Assembly (NCBI GenBank): GCA_020636325.1
Contig: JACJYC010000007.1
Coordinates: 62,001-126,000 of the forward strand
Reading direction: 5' to 3'
Source of the DNA: Lewinellaceae bacterium
GTDB lineage: Bacteria; Bacteroidota; Bacteroidia; Chitinophagales; Saprospiraceae
DNA length: 64,000 nt
The notes under the pieces are model-generated. The model was not told where the DNA came from and did not search any database. It worked only from the letters and a program-made list of their open reading frames with translations. Shown here one piece after another: positions 9,067 to 17,764 of this stretch. Numbering within the stretch: position 1 is the stretch's first letter; each line of letters starts with the position of its first letter. The position numbers were made by a program, and so were the translations under genes.

Positions 9067-10497
9067 ATGAAAAAACCGACAAAACAAAAACAACAAACGC
9101 GCCAGTCGCGCAGAAAATTCATCAAAAATGCCGGTCTGGCCGGCGCAGCCTTCACCATCGTCCCGCGGTTTGCCATCGGCGGTAAGGGTTTTATCCCGCC
9201 CAGCGATACCCTTTACCTTGCGGGGATCGGCGTCGGCGGCAAAGGCCGGAGCGACCTTTCGGAATGCGCCAAGAGTCCCAACGTCAAGGTGGTCCACCTC
9301 TGCGACGTGGACGACCGGCAGGCCGTACGCTCCAAAGAGAATTTCCCGGATGCCAAGTACCACAAGGACTTCCGGAAAATGCTGGAGAAGGAAGGCAAGG
9401 GCATCGATGCCGTGACGGTATCCACGCCCGACCATACCCACGCCATAGCCGCCCTGACCGCTATGCAAATGGGCAAACACGTCTACGTCCAGAAGCCCCT
9501 GACCTGGAGCATCACCGAAGCCCGCATGCTGGCCCAGGCCGCCGAAAAGTACAAGGTGGTCACCCAGATGGGTAACCAGGGCGGTTCCGGCGACGGCGTC
9601 CGGAAAATGAAGGAGATCGTCGACGCAGGCCTCATCGGCGACGTGACCAAGGTGCAATCCTGGACCAACCGGCCGATCTGGCCCCAGGGCATCGAGAAGT
9701 CGACCGAAAAAACGCCGATCCCCGACGGGCTGGATTGGGACCTGTGGTTGGGACCCGCCGAATTCACCGAATTCCAGAATGTATATGCGCCCTTCGGATG
9801 GCGCGGCTGGTTCGCATTCGGCACCGGCGCACTGGGCGACATGGCCTGCCATATCCTCGACCCCGCTTTCCGCATCCTGCCGATCGATTACCCGTCGGAA
9901 GTCGAGTGCTCGGTCGTCTCCAAATGGGATAATTCCTTCAAGGAGATCTACCTGCCGGACAGCTTCCCATCTGCATCCGCCCTGTACTTCAAGTTTCCGG
10001 TCAAAAACAGCGATTCCCATATCGAACTGACCTGGATGGACGGCGGCGTCAAACCCGAACGCCCGGCCGAACTCGGCGCCGATGAGCCGATGGGCGACTG
10101 GAGCGGCGGCATCATATTCGAAGGCACCAAAGGCAAGATCATGGCCGACTGCTACGGCGCCAACCCGCGGTTGATCCCGACTTCGCTGATGGACAACGTC
10201 ACCGTGAAGGAAACCCTGCCGCGCGTACCCGAAGGCCACTACGTACAATGGGTCAACGCCTGCATGAAAGGCTACGGCAACGCGGAAGTAAGTTCGCCTT
10301 TCCACTACGCCGGTCCGCTCACCGAATCCATCCTTTTGGGCTCACTGGCCGTGCGCACCTATATGACAAAGGACGGCGACGACAAATTCTCCGGCCGGAA
10401 AAAACTGCTCTGGGACGCCAAGAATATGGCCGTCACCAATTGCGAGTTCGCCAACAATTTTGTTAAGCGGAATTATCGCGAAGGGTGGAAAGTTTGA
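9067..10497 (+). CDS. Tat-exported Gfo/Idh/MocA family oxidoreductase
   Basis: The ATG at 9067 gives 476 residues with a Tat signal (SRRKFIKNAGLAGAA, twin Arg 15-16). The Rossmann motif is GIGVGGKG. The usual EKP motif is present as VQKPLTW with Lys143; the Gln variant is common in exported Bacteroidota members. The C-terminal part carries the family alpha/beta substrate domain (GALGDMACHILDP). The expected role is NAD(P)-dependent oxidation of a sugar or glycoside in the periplasm, with tightly bound cofactor as in other Tat-exported members. Together with the DUF1080 lipoprotein it suggests a 3-keto-glycoside pathway. A repeat mosaic begins five bases after the stop codon. Confidence 0.9.
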   Translation: MKKPTKQKQQTRQSRRKFIKNAGLAGAAFTIVPRFAIGGKGFIPPSDTLYLAGIGVGGKGRSDLSECAKSPNVKVVHLCDVDDRQAVRSKENFPDAKYHKDFRKMLEKEGKGIDAVTVSTPDHTHAIAALTAMQMGKHVYVQKPLTWSITEARMLAQAAEKYKVVTQMGNQGGSGDGVRKMKEIVDAGLIGDVTKVQSWTNRPIWPQGIEKSTEKTPIPDGLDWDLWLGPAEFTEFQNVYAPFGWRGWFAFGTGALGDMACHILDPAFRILPIDYPSEVECSVVSKWDNSFKEIYLPDSFPSASALYFKFPVKNSDSHIELTWMDGGVKPERPAELGADEPMGDWSGGIIFEGTKGKIMADCYGANPRLIPTSLMDNVTVKETLPRVPEGHYVQWVNACMKGYGNAEVSSPFHYAGPLTESILLGSLAVRTYMTKDGDDKFSGRKKLLWDAKNMAVTNCEFANNFVKRNYREGWKV

Positions 10498-10502
10498 TTT
10501 GA

Positions 10503-11380
10503 TGCTGCCCGCCGCCGCTCTTGTGGAGCTTTGGCGGACGGTGGATGCTGCCACGCTGAGGCGTGGTGGATGCTGGATGCTGGATACTAGTCGCTGGATG
10601 CTGCCACGCCGCGGCGTGGTGGATGCTGCCCGCCGCCGCTCTTGTGGAGCTTTGGCGGACGGTGGATGCTGGTGGCAGCCCACCAAAAGCTGGTTGCCGG
10701 ATGATAGCATGGGAAATCCTCCCCATCAGTTAACGGCAGCGCGGGCCGTCAGGTCCGCAATGTCAAGGTTAAAGGATAAAGTAGAAAGGTTAAAGAAACC
10801 GAACGGCAGCAACACTGGTATTCATGAACATGTGGTTAATGACCGCGGGCCGTCAGGTCGGCGTCAGTCCGCAATGTCAAGGCTAAAGGATAAAGTAGAA
10901 AGGTTAAAGAAACCGAACAGCAGCAACACTGGTATTCATGAACATGTGGTAATGCCGCGGGCCGTCAGTCCGCAATGTCAGGTTAGATAAAGTAGAAGGT
11001 TAAGAACCAACAGCTGGATGCTGCCACGCCGCGGCGTGGTGGATGCTGCCCGCCGCCGCTCTTGTGGAGCTTTGGCGGACGGTGGATGCTGGTGGCAGCC
11101 CACCAAAAGCTGGTTGCCGGATGATAGCATGGGAAATCCTCCCCATCAGTTAACGGCAGCGCGGGCCGTCAGGTCCGCAATGTCAAGGTTAAAGGATAAA
11201 GTAGAAAGGTTAAAGAAACCGAACGGCAGCAACACTGGTATTCATGAACATGTGGTTAATGACCGCGGGCCGTCAGGTCCGCAATGTCGGTAACAGCGGG
11301 GTAAGGCGATGTGCCGGCGATACAACGGCAGCGCGGGCCGTCAGGTCCGCAATGTCGGTAGCACCCCCGGTTGAATATTG
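10503..11380. repeat. Mosaic repeat block with a 267-bp exact direct duplication
   Basis: Bases 10593-10859 are repeated without mismatch at 11013-11279, 420 bp apart. Smaller modules inside are a GC-rich hairpin, CCGCCGCTC-loop-GAGCTTTGGCGG (10508-10541, 10628-10661, 11048-11081), a CCACGC-n4-GCGTGG hairpin, heptamer CTGGATG units, and six copies of a 24-bp element beginning GCGGGCCGTCAGGTCCGC (10741, 10845, 10957, 11161, 11265, 11333; the second has an insertion and the third a one-base deletion). Open frames through this block follow the repeats and have no recognisable protein. Together with the array at 11556 this accounts for the 1.2-kb gap 10498-11713. Confidence 0.85.
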
Positions 11381-11384
11381 GTTT

Positions 11385-11535
11385 CCGGCCTGTAGGGCCG
11401 GTATGTGATGGCTACGTATGGCAAGGCGCACCCACCGGTCCCGGATTAACGCCTTTAAGAATGAATGGTGTGGCCGTTATCAGACCCCCAACCTGCCGGC
11501 GCCCCGCCACAGGAGCGGCTATGGCGCATAAAAGA
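11385..11535. repeat. Two GC-rich hairpins preceding a heptamer array
   Basis: CCGGCC-n4-GGGCCGG near 11388-11404, and a stem pairing GCGCCCCGC with GCGG and GGCGC near 11499-11530. The second resembles the hairpin modules of the neighbouring mosaic block in layout (CCGCC, loop containing CACAGGAG, GGCGC) and stands directly before the heptamer array. Confidence 0.45.
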
Positions 11536-11555
11536 CCGACAGGCAGGCTTACGAC

Positions 11556-11641
11556 TTTCACCTTACAACTTACACCTTACGACTTACAACTTACGACTTA
11601 CAACTTACAACTTACAACTTACAACTTACAACTTACGACTA
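11556..11641. repeat. Heptamer array CTTAC[A/G]A, about 12 units
   Basis: About twelve near-perfect 7-bp units alternate between CTTACAA and CTTACGA. This is the reverse complement of the unit found at 787 and 60074. It lies 72 bp beyond the stop codon of the minus-strand DUF5020 gene. Confidence 0.85.
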
Positions 11642-11713
11642 AAAAACACAGCGGGGAGATCGGACAACAACAGCCCAGTCTCCCCTTCTGTATGAATAGC
11701 ACTATTTACGAAG

Positions 11714-12433
11714 TTAGAAGTCATTTTTAAGCCCAAGGGTTGGGTAAACCTGCAATATTTTTTTTTCGGTGAGCACATGGTAAAAGACATTGACCCTCGA
11801 ACCGACGAATAAATTGCTCCCGATTTTCACCCAGACCTGCGGATCCCCGAAAAAGGCGGCTTTCTTGCCGGACAGGTCCTTTGTCCAGCCGCTTCCCAGG
11901 TCTCGGTTTTGGGTCCAGGCGACAATGCTTCCTGCAACCTGCACCCTGTAATTCCAAAACCCCTTCCAGAAATAAAAGGTAAACTGCGGGTCGTGGCTGG
12001 GCTTGGGGAAGGCATTGTACCGGTACAGCAGGTTGACGCTGAGCACGGCGCTTCCCCACCGAAAAGGACAGGCAAGCCCTGCATTGAATGAATTGTCCAG
12101 ATAATAGCCGTAAGCCGGGGGCGCCACGCCCAGTCCGCCGCTGTACCCCACCGACAGGTAAACTTTGGGCTTCCAGAACCGGATGCTTTTCGAGACCTGC
12201 AGGAAAAGTTGCCCGGCATTGCTCCTTTCACCCGTAAAATCCGTTTGCATCTTGAACAGAAAGGCCCCCGCAGTATCATTCCCCTTGAAATACTCGAAAC
12301 TGAGCGACAGGAAATCCCGCCGGTTGACCTCCGGAGAAAGGGAATGCCTGAAATCGTAATGGAGTTGGAGTTGCTGCGCATGGACCGAAGCGGCTGCCGC
12401 CGCAAGCAGGAAAAACAGACTGCTGATCTTCAT
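11714..12433 (-). CDS. DUF5020 family outer-membrane protein (Tsx-like porin fold)
   Basis: 239 residues with a signal peptide (MKISSLFFLLAAAAASVHAQ). The mature protein starts QLQLHYDFRHSLSPEVNRRDFLSLSFEYFK and continues in alternating amphipathic strands with aromatic girdle residues (YLSVGYSGGLG, FTFYFWKGFWNYRVQ), ending in a Phe as many outer-membrane beta-barrels do. This agrees with DUF5020, related to nucleoside-channel Tsx barrels. The substrate is unknown. It stands alone on the minus strand, divergent from the next gene. Confidence 0.8.
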   Translation of the reverse strand: MKISSLFFLLAAAAASVHAQQLQLHYDFRHSLSPEVNRRDFLSLSFEYFKGNDTAGAFLFKMQTDFTGERSNAGQLFLQVSKSIRFWKPKVYLSVGYSGGLGVAPPAYGYYLDNSFNAGLACPFRWGSAVLSVNLLYRYNAFPKPSHDPQFTFYFWKGFWNYRVQVAGSIVAWTQNRDLGSGWTKDLSGKKAAFFGDPQVWVKIGSNLFVGSRVNVFYHVLTEKKILQVYPTLGLKNDF

Positions 12434-12615
12434 ACCTTGTGGTTTTCCGCAAAGGTGCCCGGCAGCCGGCAGCTCACGGGGAATTGCGCCGGAAACGCGG
12501 CGGAATTCCGGTTTCCGGCGCTTTCCAGGCGGTTAAAAGTCCGATAATTCGGCTTCCGTGCAATTTTCCTTAATTTTGATAGTCCATAAAATTGATCGGG
12601 CAATTCCCGCGGAAA

Positions 12616-13788
12616 ATGAGCGAATCCGACCTGTCAGCATTCATTCGATTATTTCAGGAAGCGTACGTCCGCTGTTTCGGTCATGCCCTTGCCGGGTCGA
12701 TGACGGAAGCGGAAAGCAAACGCATGAGCATTGAGATCGAACAAAATACCGGATTGGTGGTCGGCTGGAAAAGCGTCAAGAATTATGCGGCATTCATCGC
12801 GGGACATAACCCGGGTAAACGGGTCAACCCGTCAACCGCTACCCTGGACACCTTGGCGCGATATGTTGCAGCCGCACCGGCCACGACCGAGATCCGCCGC
12901 AAAAAAAACGAGGCTCATTACCCTTTCTGGTTTGAATACCGGGATGCCCAAAACACCGGAATGGCGCCGGCAGAAAAACCGGGGAGCCGGCCGGCAGATT
13001 TTCGCCGGGTCGCATCCATGGGTATCATGACAGCATTGGGCATAGCGGCTTTTCTATATTTCAGAGATCCGGGATCCTCGCTGTTTGCCGATGATTTTCA
13101 TTCAGTGGAAAACCGGGCGCTCCGGGATAACGGTTGGTGGGTACAGTCGAAAATGGCAGATTATTGGGCGCGGAAAGGCGAAAATCCGGGTGAGCTGACC
13201 CTGTTTACCTTACCTGGCGACAACTGGCCGCAACAAGGTAAAAAGCCTGAGATCCGGAATTTGCTGCTGAGAAAAATACCCGGCGACTGTTTTGCCGCAG
13301 AGGTGCACCTGAAGGATTTCATACCGACCGAAAACTGGCAACAAGCCGGCATATTGCTGATGGAGGACACGACTTTCTCCGGCAAAAGCATCCGGGTATC
13401 TATCGCCTACAACGACTTTTTCGGGGGTTACACCCGGCCGGGAGAGATTATCATCCAGGCCATTTCGTCCTACGGAAAAGGGTATTCGAATCCGGAAGAG
13501 ATCCTTCACCATACCCTGTTTTCGACCGGAGGAATGCCCGATAGCGCCCTGATTGCGGACAACCTCCGCCATTCAGCCTTCAGGATCGAGAAAAAGGGGA
13601 ATAAATTCCGGTTTTTATATGCCGTGGGTCAAACGGAGAATTTTTCCTTTCGGGAGCTGTCGGCCTACGAATTTGACATGAATCCCAGGTTCGCAGGCCT
13701 GTTCGCCCTCAAAGGATTTGTCGACTCGACGGCCGTTATTCCGGTTCAAGTCCGCTTTTTCCGCCTGGATGACCAGCCGTGCAATTGA
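12616..13788 (+). CDS. Membrane-anchored protein with conserved N-terminal helical domain and LamG-like C-terminus
   Basis: The ATG at 12616 is preferred over an upstream TTG; a TAATTTTG box at 12571-12578 may be its -7 element. 390 residues. Residues 1-100 are helical (DLSAFIRLFQEAYVRCFG, TGLVVGWKSVKNYAAFI, NPSTATLDTLARYV). From memory this resembles an N-terminal domain shared by otherwise different Saprospiria proteins, but I cannot name it. A single TM segment lies near residues 135-152. The outside part (WWVQSKMADYWARKG, DCFAAEVHLKDF, QQAGILLMED) resembles the concanavalin-like fold of DUF1349. The topology suggests a cytoplasmic sensor or adaptor domain tied to an extracellular beta-sandwich. 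No function can be given. Confidence 0.7.
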   Translation: MSESDLSAFIRLFQEAYVRCFGHALAGSMTEAESKRMSIEIEQNTGLVVGWKSVKNYAAFIAGHNPGKRVNPSTATLDTLARYVAAAPATTEIRRKKNEAHYPFWFEYRDAQNTGMAPAEKPGSRPADFRRVASMGIMTALGIAAFLYFRDPGSSLFADDFHSVENRALRDNGWWVQSKMADYWARKGENPGELTLFTLPGDNWPQQGKKPEIRNLLLRKIPGDCFAAEVHLKDFIPTENWQQAGILLMEDTTFSGKSIRVSIAYNDFFGGYTRPGEIIIQAISSYGKGYSNPEEILHHTLFSTGGMPDSALIADNLRHSAFRIEKKGNKFRFLYAVGQTENFSFRELSAYEFDMNPRFAGLFALKGFVDSTAVIPVQVRFFRLDDQPCN

Positions 13789-13818
13789 TTTTTTGACCTG
13801 TTCACCAACCCGACCATT

Positions 13819-15063
13819 ATGCTCAGAATACCGATGCTCCTTGTTTTAACCTTTTCTTGTTTAATCGGCCTTATCCATGGACAAGCGCCGGTCGAGAATC
13901 CAACTGAATTCCTGAAACGATCCCTGATTTCAATTTGCCCCGGCGATTCCCTTGCCAAATCCGATTGGCACGAGCTGGCGCCTTTATTGAAGGACAAGCG
14001 GATCGTACTGATCGGGGAATTCAACCACGGATCAAGGGAGATATTCCTCTTGCGGAACGAACTGATCCGATACCTGCATGAAAAACTGGGATTCAACGTC
14101 GTGCTGTTCGAATCCGGAATCGGGGAGCTGGCACTGCCCAACCTGCAAATGGACAACATGTCCCCGAAGCAAATGACCTATGGGTTCTTCGGCGGTTGGC
14201 GCACCCCGGAATTCCGGGAATTGATGGAATATATCCGGTCCGAAAAGATGGCCGTCGCCGGATTCGATGTCCAAAGGACCGGCGGGTCATTCCGGCAGTT
14301 GTTGCAGGAAACGGCTGAAACAGCCGGAATGGACTCCACTTTTTACTATAACCTGGAAGACCGGTATGGGAAAATCGCACGTAGGCTGACGGCCAGAGGC
14401 GCGGCGTACGACTCGGTCAGGCAGGAAACGGAGGCGCTGATGGCCGATTACCGGAAAGTACATGCAGGCCTGGCACACCCCGGCAACGCTTCCGTGACAA
14501 CAGCGCAAGCATTGGTCGAACGAACACTTTTGAACAGGATCGCCTATCTGGCGTATATGCTGCAATTTGTGAAGGACCGCAACTGGAGTAAACGATGGGC
14601 CGCCAGGGATTCTGCAATGGCAGGAAATGTGGTCTGGCTCAATGACCGGTTCTGGAAACAGGATAAGCTCATTATCGTAGGCCACAACTACCATATCTCC
14701 AAATTCAGTGAGCGCGAACGCGTAATGGGTCAGATCCTCCTTGAGCGGTTCAGGGATGAAATGTACAGTATCGGCACTTTTGCAGGCCGTGGCGCCTATG
14801 CGGATAACTCCGGAAAAACGGAACAAATGACACCACCCGATTCAACAGGCCGGGATATCAAACACCTGATCGGCCAAATGGCGGGGTTTGCCGGTTTTCT
14901 GGACATGCCGGACAAGGCGGAACCCGGCAGTGATTGGCTCAACGGGAAGATTACCGTGAACGATACCTTTATCGACCTGAGCGGTTCCCATGAAATGGTC
15001 CTGTCCAGGCATTTTGACGGGCTCCTGTTGCTCAAGACTGTTTCACCGCCTGAAAAAAACTGA
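13819..15063 (+). CDS. Erythromycin esterase-like secreted hydrolase
   Basis: 414 residues with a signal peptide (1-22, cut after IHGQ). Family features are IVLIGEFNHGSREIFLLRNELIRYL (the conserved E..HG..E), FNVVLFESG, VAGFDVQRTG and IIVGHNYHIS near residue 285, all matching the erythromycin-esterase (EreA/EreB-like) fold. Most environmental members are not shown to act on macrolides and the substrate here is unknown. It lies 30 bp after the preceding gene and 37 bp before the META-domain gene in a co-directional run. Confidence 0.8.
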   Translation: MLRIPMLLVLTFSCLIGLIHGQAPVENPTEFLKRSLISICPGDSLAKSDWHELAPLLKDKRIVLIGEFNHGSREIFLLRNELIRYLHEKLGFNVVLFESGIGELALPNLQMDNMSPKQMTYGFFGGWRTPEFRELMEYIRSEKMAVAGFDVQRTGGSFRQLLQETAETAGMDSTFYYNLEDRYGKIARRLTARGAAYDSVRQETEALMADYRKVHAGLAHPGNASVTTAQALVERTLLNRIAYLAYMLQFVKDRNWSKRWAARDSAMAGNVVWLNDRFWKQDKLIIVGHNYHISKFSERERVMGQILLERFRDEMYSIGTFAGRGAYADNSGKTEQMTPPDSTGRDIKHLIGQMAGFAGFLDMPDKAEPGSDWLNGKITVNDTFIDLSGSHEMVLSRHFDGLLLLKTVSPPEKN

Positions 15064-15100
15064 CCGTCTCTACCCTTTATGATAAGCAAATTGAAAAAAA

Positions 15101-15520
15101 ATGACCCGTCTTAATCCAATTTTTGCGTTGCTGGTCCTTACGCTGTCCGGCTGCAATAATTCCAAAAATACCATGCCCCGGAACGGCGATTACCGGCTGA
15201 ACGACATCTGGGCCTTGCAAAGCATAGGCGGCCAACCGGTAGCCGGTTCCGGACAGACCCCATACCTCGAATTCCACCTGACCGACAACCGGATGATGGG
15301 TTTCGGCGGCTGCAACGAAATGAGCGGCCCGATTGAACTCACAAAAAGAACCGTCACATTCGGGAACATTATTTCCACCGAAATGGCTTGCCCCGCACTG
15401 GAAACGGAAACGGCTTTCCTCCAAATGCTGAACAACCGGAAATTGCGCTATGCTTTCGGGGAAAATAAACTGATCCTGAGCGGCGACAATGGCGATCTGG
15501 TTTTCAAAAAGGTAGACTAA
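15101..15520 (+). CDS. META domain (HslJ-like) lipoprotein
   Basis: 139 residues. The lipobox is LTLSGC with Cys18. The META domain shows LNDIWALQSIGGQPV, PYLEFHLTDNRMMGFGGCNEMSG and the usual later MACPALETETAFLQML, and is complete. HslJ-type proteins are small envelope proteins linked to heat or novobiocin stress in Escherichia coli. The biochemical role is unknown. It starts 37 bp after the esterase gene and is followed 10 bp later by the DinB gene, so the three are probably co-transcribed. Confidence 0.88.
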   Translation: MTRLNPIFALLVLTLSGCNNSKNTMPRNGDYRLNDIWALQSIGGQPVAGSGQTPYLEFHLTDNRMMGFGGCNEMSGPIELTKRTVTFGNIISTEMACPALETETAFLQMLNNRKLRYAFGENKLILSGDNGDLVFKKVD

Positions 15521-15530
15521 ATTACAAAAT

Positions 15531-16058
15531 ATGAACTTCGACATCCAACACGCCATCCAAATCCTGGAGCGCACCCCCGCAGTGATCGAATCCATGCTGT
15601 CGGGCATTTCACCGGTATGGTATACTGCCGATGAAGGCGAAAATACCTGGAGCCCGTTCGATATTGTCGGCCACCTCATCCACGGTGAAAAGACCGACTG
15701 GATCGAACGCGCAGCGATCATTCTTTCCGATCAGCAGGATAAAACCTTCCGGCCCTTCGACCGCTTTGCACAATTCGGGCACAGCAAAGGAAAAACACTG
15801 GAACAACTGATCGGCGAGTTCAGGGACCTCCGCCGCAAAAACCTGGAACACCTGAAAAAACTCGCCGTTACCCCGGATACATTCCCCCGGAAAGGCGTAC
15901 ATCCCGCGCTGGGTGAAGTAACGCTGAGCCAACTGCTGGCCACCTGGACCGTCCACGACCTGGGCCATATCGGCCAGATCGCCCGGGTAATGGCTAAACA
16001 GTATAAGACCGAAGTAGGCCCCTGGATCGAATACCTGCCCATCCTGACCCTGAAGTGA
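15531..16058 (+). CDS. DinB family protein (putative metal-dependent transferase/hydrolase)
   Basis: 175 residues. The DinB four-helix fold is indicated by WSPFDIVGHLIHGEKTDW at residues 38-55 and by the C-terminal VHDLGHIGQIARVMAKQY, which supply the usual His ligands. Members are metal-dependent enzymes or thiol transferases, and few have known substrates. It starts 10 bp after the META-domain gene. An 8-bp tandem array (CTCTCACC) begins within a few bases of the stop codon. Confidence 0.85.
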   Translation: MNFDIQHAIQILERTPAVIESMLSGISPVWYTADEGENTWSPFDIVGHLIHGEKTDWIERAAIILSDQQDKTFRPFDRFAQFGHSKGKTLEQLIGEFRDLRRKNLEHLKKLAVTPDTFPRKGVHPALGEVTLSQLLATWTVHDLGHIGQIARVMAKQYKTEVGPWIEYLPILTLK

Positions 16059-16065
16059 TGTATTC

Positions 16066-16112
16066 CGCCCTCTCACCCTCTCTCACCCCCTCTCACCCTC
16101 TCACCCTCCCCC
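16066..16112. repeat. Octamer-type array CTCTCACC
   Basis: Imperfect tandem copies of CTCTCACC/CCTCTCACC fill nearly the whole space between the convergent DinB and phosphodiester-glycosidase genes. A shorter run of the same unit is at 32111-32126. Confidence 0.75.
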
Positions 16113-16114
16113 CC

Positions 16115-16924
16115 TCACCACACCCCAATCACATTCGCCACGCTCCGCTCCCCTTCAGCGTCAAATTGCTTGTTATCGGAAGGCCGGTTGACCACCCCTT
16201 GTCCGCGGATCCACAGCGTGGTAGAGCCGCCGCCGTCGAGGTTGATTGCATTTTTGCAACCCAATGACCGGGTCAGGTCCGTCAGTTCCTGGATGGAAAG
16301 CCCCTGGGCTTCGTCGTTCCGGCCGTCGGCGGTCAGCAGCATGACCTTTCCATTGCCGAGGGTGCAAAGGCACGAGCGCGGATGGCGGGTTTTGGTAAAG
16401 GAATTGTCCTCAAAAGGTTGCGGGCGCCCGTCCAGCAACAGGAGGGGCCCCGTGAACAGGAACCCCGGCATAGCTTGCCAGGTGAGGGAATCCTCCGCAG
16501 CGTATACGCCCAGCCGGCCGAACCCGTCAAAGGCGATCACCCCTTCCAGGATTTCCCGGTTGCCGGTTTGTTTTTCCTTCACCACATCATTTCCGCGATC
16601 CCGGAAAGGCGTCACAGAGCCTCCTTTTTTCGTGTTGAAAAAACCGGCATTGATGGCCCCGATCGCCCGGGCCTTATCGGCCATTTCGCTGGTTTTAAGC
16701 AGGGTATCCTGCCGCCAGAGGAGGTCAATCCGCCTTTTACGGGGCTGGATGACCAGAAGGTTCAGGTTTTGACGGCTGCCGAACAGATCGGCCGGGTGTG
16801 CGGATCGCCAGCGGAGCCCTTCGGCTACTTTCCGGGATTGCCAATGCAACTTTGGGACAGCGGAAAATTGGGCAAAAAAAGCGGTTGCAACAAATAGAAG
16901 TGCAAGGGTAAAACCTGTTTTCAT
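16115..16924 (-). CDS. Phosphodiester glycosidase (NAGPA/DUF2233) family protein
   Basis: 269 residues with a signal peptide (1-18, FFAQ). The NAGPA domain is complete: AIGAINAGFFN, HPRSCLCTLGNGKVMLLTADGR, LSIQELTDLTRSLGC, INLDGGGSTTLWI and the C-terminal GERSVANVIGVW. The Asp-Gly-Gly-Gly-Ser-Thr stretch is the family hallmark. The human enzyme removes a covering N-acetylglucosamine from phosphodiesters; bacterial members act on phosphodiester-linked sugars in envelope polymers. The gene is divergent from mlaE, with 82 bp between the starts. Confidence 0.88.
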   Translation of the reverse strand: MKTGFTLALLFVATAFFAQFSAVPKLHWQSRKVAEGLRWRSAHPADLFGSRQNLNLLVIQPRKRRIDLLWRQDTLLKTSEMADKARAIGAINAGFFNTKKGGSVTPFRDRGNDVVKEKQTGNREILEGVIAFDGFGRLGVYAAEDSLTWQAMPGFLFTGPLLLLDGRPQPFEDNSFTKTRHPRSCLCTLGNGKVMLLTADGRNDEAQGLSIQELTDLTRSLGCKNAINLDGGGSTTLWIRGQGVVNRPSDNKQFDAEGERSVANVIGVW

Positions 16925-16968
16925 TTACCGGTGTTTATAGCAACGTGTATTAAGTAAGCAAAATACAC

Positions 16969-16976
16969 TAAATTTG
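16969..16976 (+). promoter_or_regulatory. Probable -7 box for the mlaE-mlaF operon
   Basis: TAAATTTG matches TAnnTTTG and ends 30 bp before the ATG at 17007. A clear -33 TTG at 19-21 bp is not visible. The box overlaps a possible upstream TTG start, which argues for the ATG at 17007. Confidence 0.45.
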
Positions 16977-17006
16977 CCGTCCTTTGCAAGTGGAGATATC
17001 CGGATT

Positions 17007-17753
17007 ATGCTATTTTCAAAGATACTTAACCACCTGGGCCGCTACGTCATGATGATGGGTACGGCAATTTCCCGCCCCGAACGGTTTTCCATGTATTACA
17101 AGGAAACCATGCGGCAAATGATCGACATCGGTATCGGCTCCCTGGTGATCGTCGGCCTGATTTCCATCTTTATCGGCGCGGTCACGGCCGTCCAGTTTGC
17201 CTACCAGCTCGACGGCACCCTCGTTCCGCGCTACTATATCGGTTACATCGTTCGGGACAGTACCATCATCGAACTGGCCCCCACCATTACCTGCCTGGTT
17301 CTGGCCGGCAAAGTGGGGTCGAATATCGCGGCCGAGATCGGCGGTATGCGCCAGAAGGAACATATCGACGCCATGGAGATCATGGGGGTCAATACGGCCG
17401 CCTACCTGATCACCCCGAAGTTGTTGGCAGCGCTGGTGGTGATCCCGATGCTCGTAGCCCTGGCGGCTTTCATCAGCATTATCGGCGGTTACCTGGCCAG
17501 CGTTCCTGCAGGCCTGATGTCCGACGCCGAATATGTGCAAGGGCTCCGGTCTTTCTTTCTGGCGCGCAACATCAACCTCATGTTCGTCAAATCAGCTGTT
17601 TTTGCCTTTATCCTGACCACCGTTTCCAGTTATCAGGGCTACTATGTCAAAGGCGGCAGTATCGAACTGGGCAAGGCCAGCACCAATGCCGTGGTATTCA
17701 GCGATATCCTGATCCTGCTGGCCGACTACATGATCGCCGTGCTCTTCACATAA
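17007..17753 (+). CDS. mlaE: MlaE-family ABC transporter permease (phospholipid/MCE system)
   Basis: 248 residues from the ATG at 17007. The MlaE/YrbE signature is EIGGMRQKEHIDAMEIMGVN near residues 110-130. About five TM segments follow the family pattern (ITCLVLAGKVGSNIAAEIG, LLAALVVIPMLVALAAFISIIGGYL, and a final YMIAVLF). MlaE forms the membrane core of the Mla lipid-transport complex between inner and outer membranes. The ATPase gene follows 11 bp later. No MCE/MlaD substrate-binding subunit follows; the next gene is tRNA-Leu. Confidence 0.93.
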   Translation: MLFSKILNHLGRYVMMMGTAISRPERFSMYYKETMRQMIDIGIGSLVIVGLISIFIGAVTAVQFAYQLDGTLVPRYYIGYIVRDSTIIELAPTITCLVLAGKVGSNIAAEIGGMRQKEHIDAMEIMGVNTAAYLITPKLLAALVVIPMLVALAAFISIIGGYLASVPAGLMSDAEYVQGLRSFFLARNINLMFVKSAVFAFILTTVSSYQGYYVKGGSIELGKASTNAVVFSDILILLADYMIAVLFT

Positions 17754-17764
17754 CCCGAGGAAAC

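Noticed and set aside
10460..11293. Open frames of 91-176 codons across the repeat block
   Set aside because: Their sequences simply translate the direct repeats (the same peptide appears in each copy), and they have no start context or domain.
10741..11356. CRISPR array
   Set aside because: The 24-bp element recurs at irregular intervals, spacers are themselves repeated, and no cas genes are in the window.
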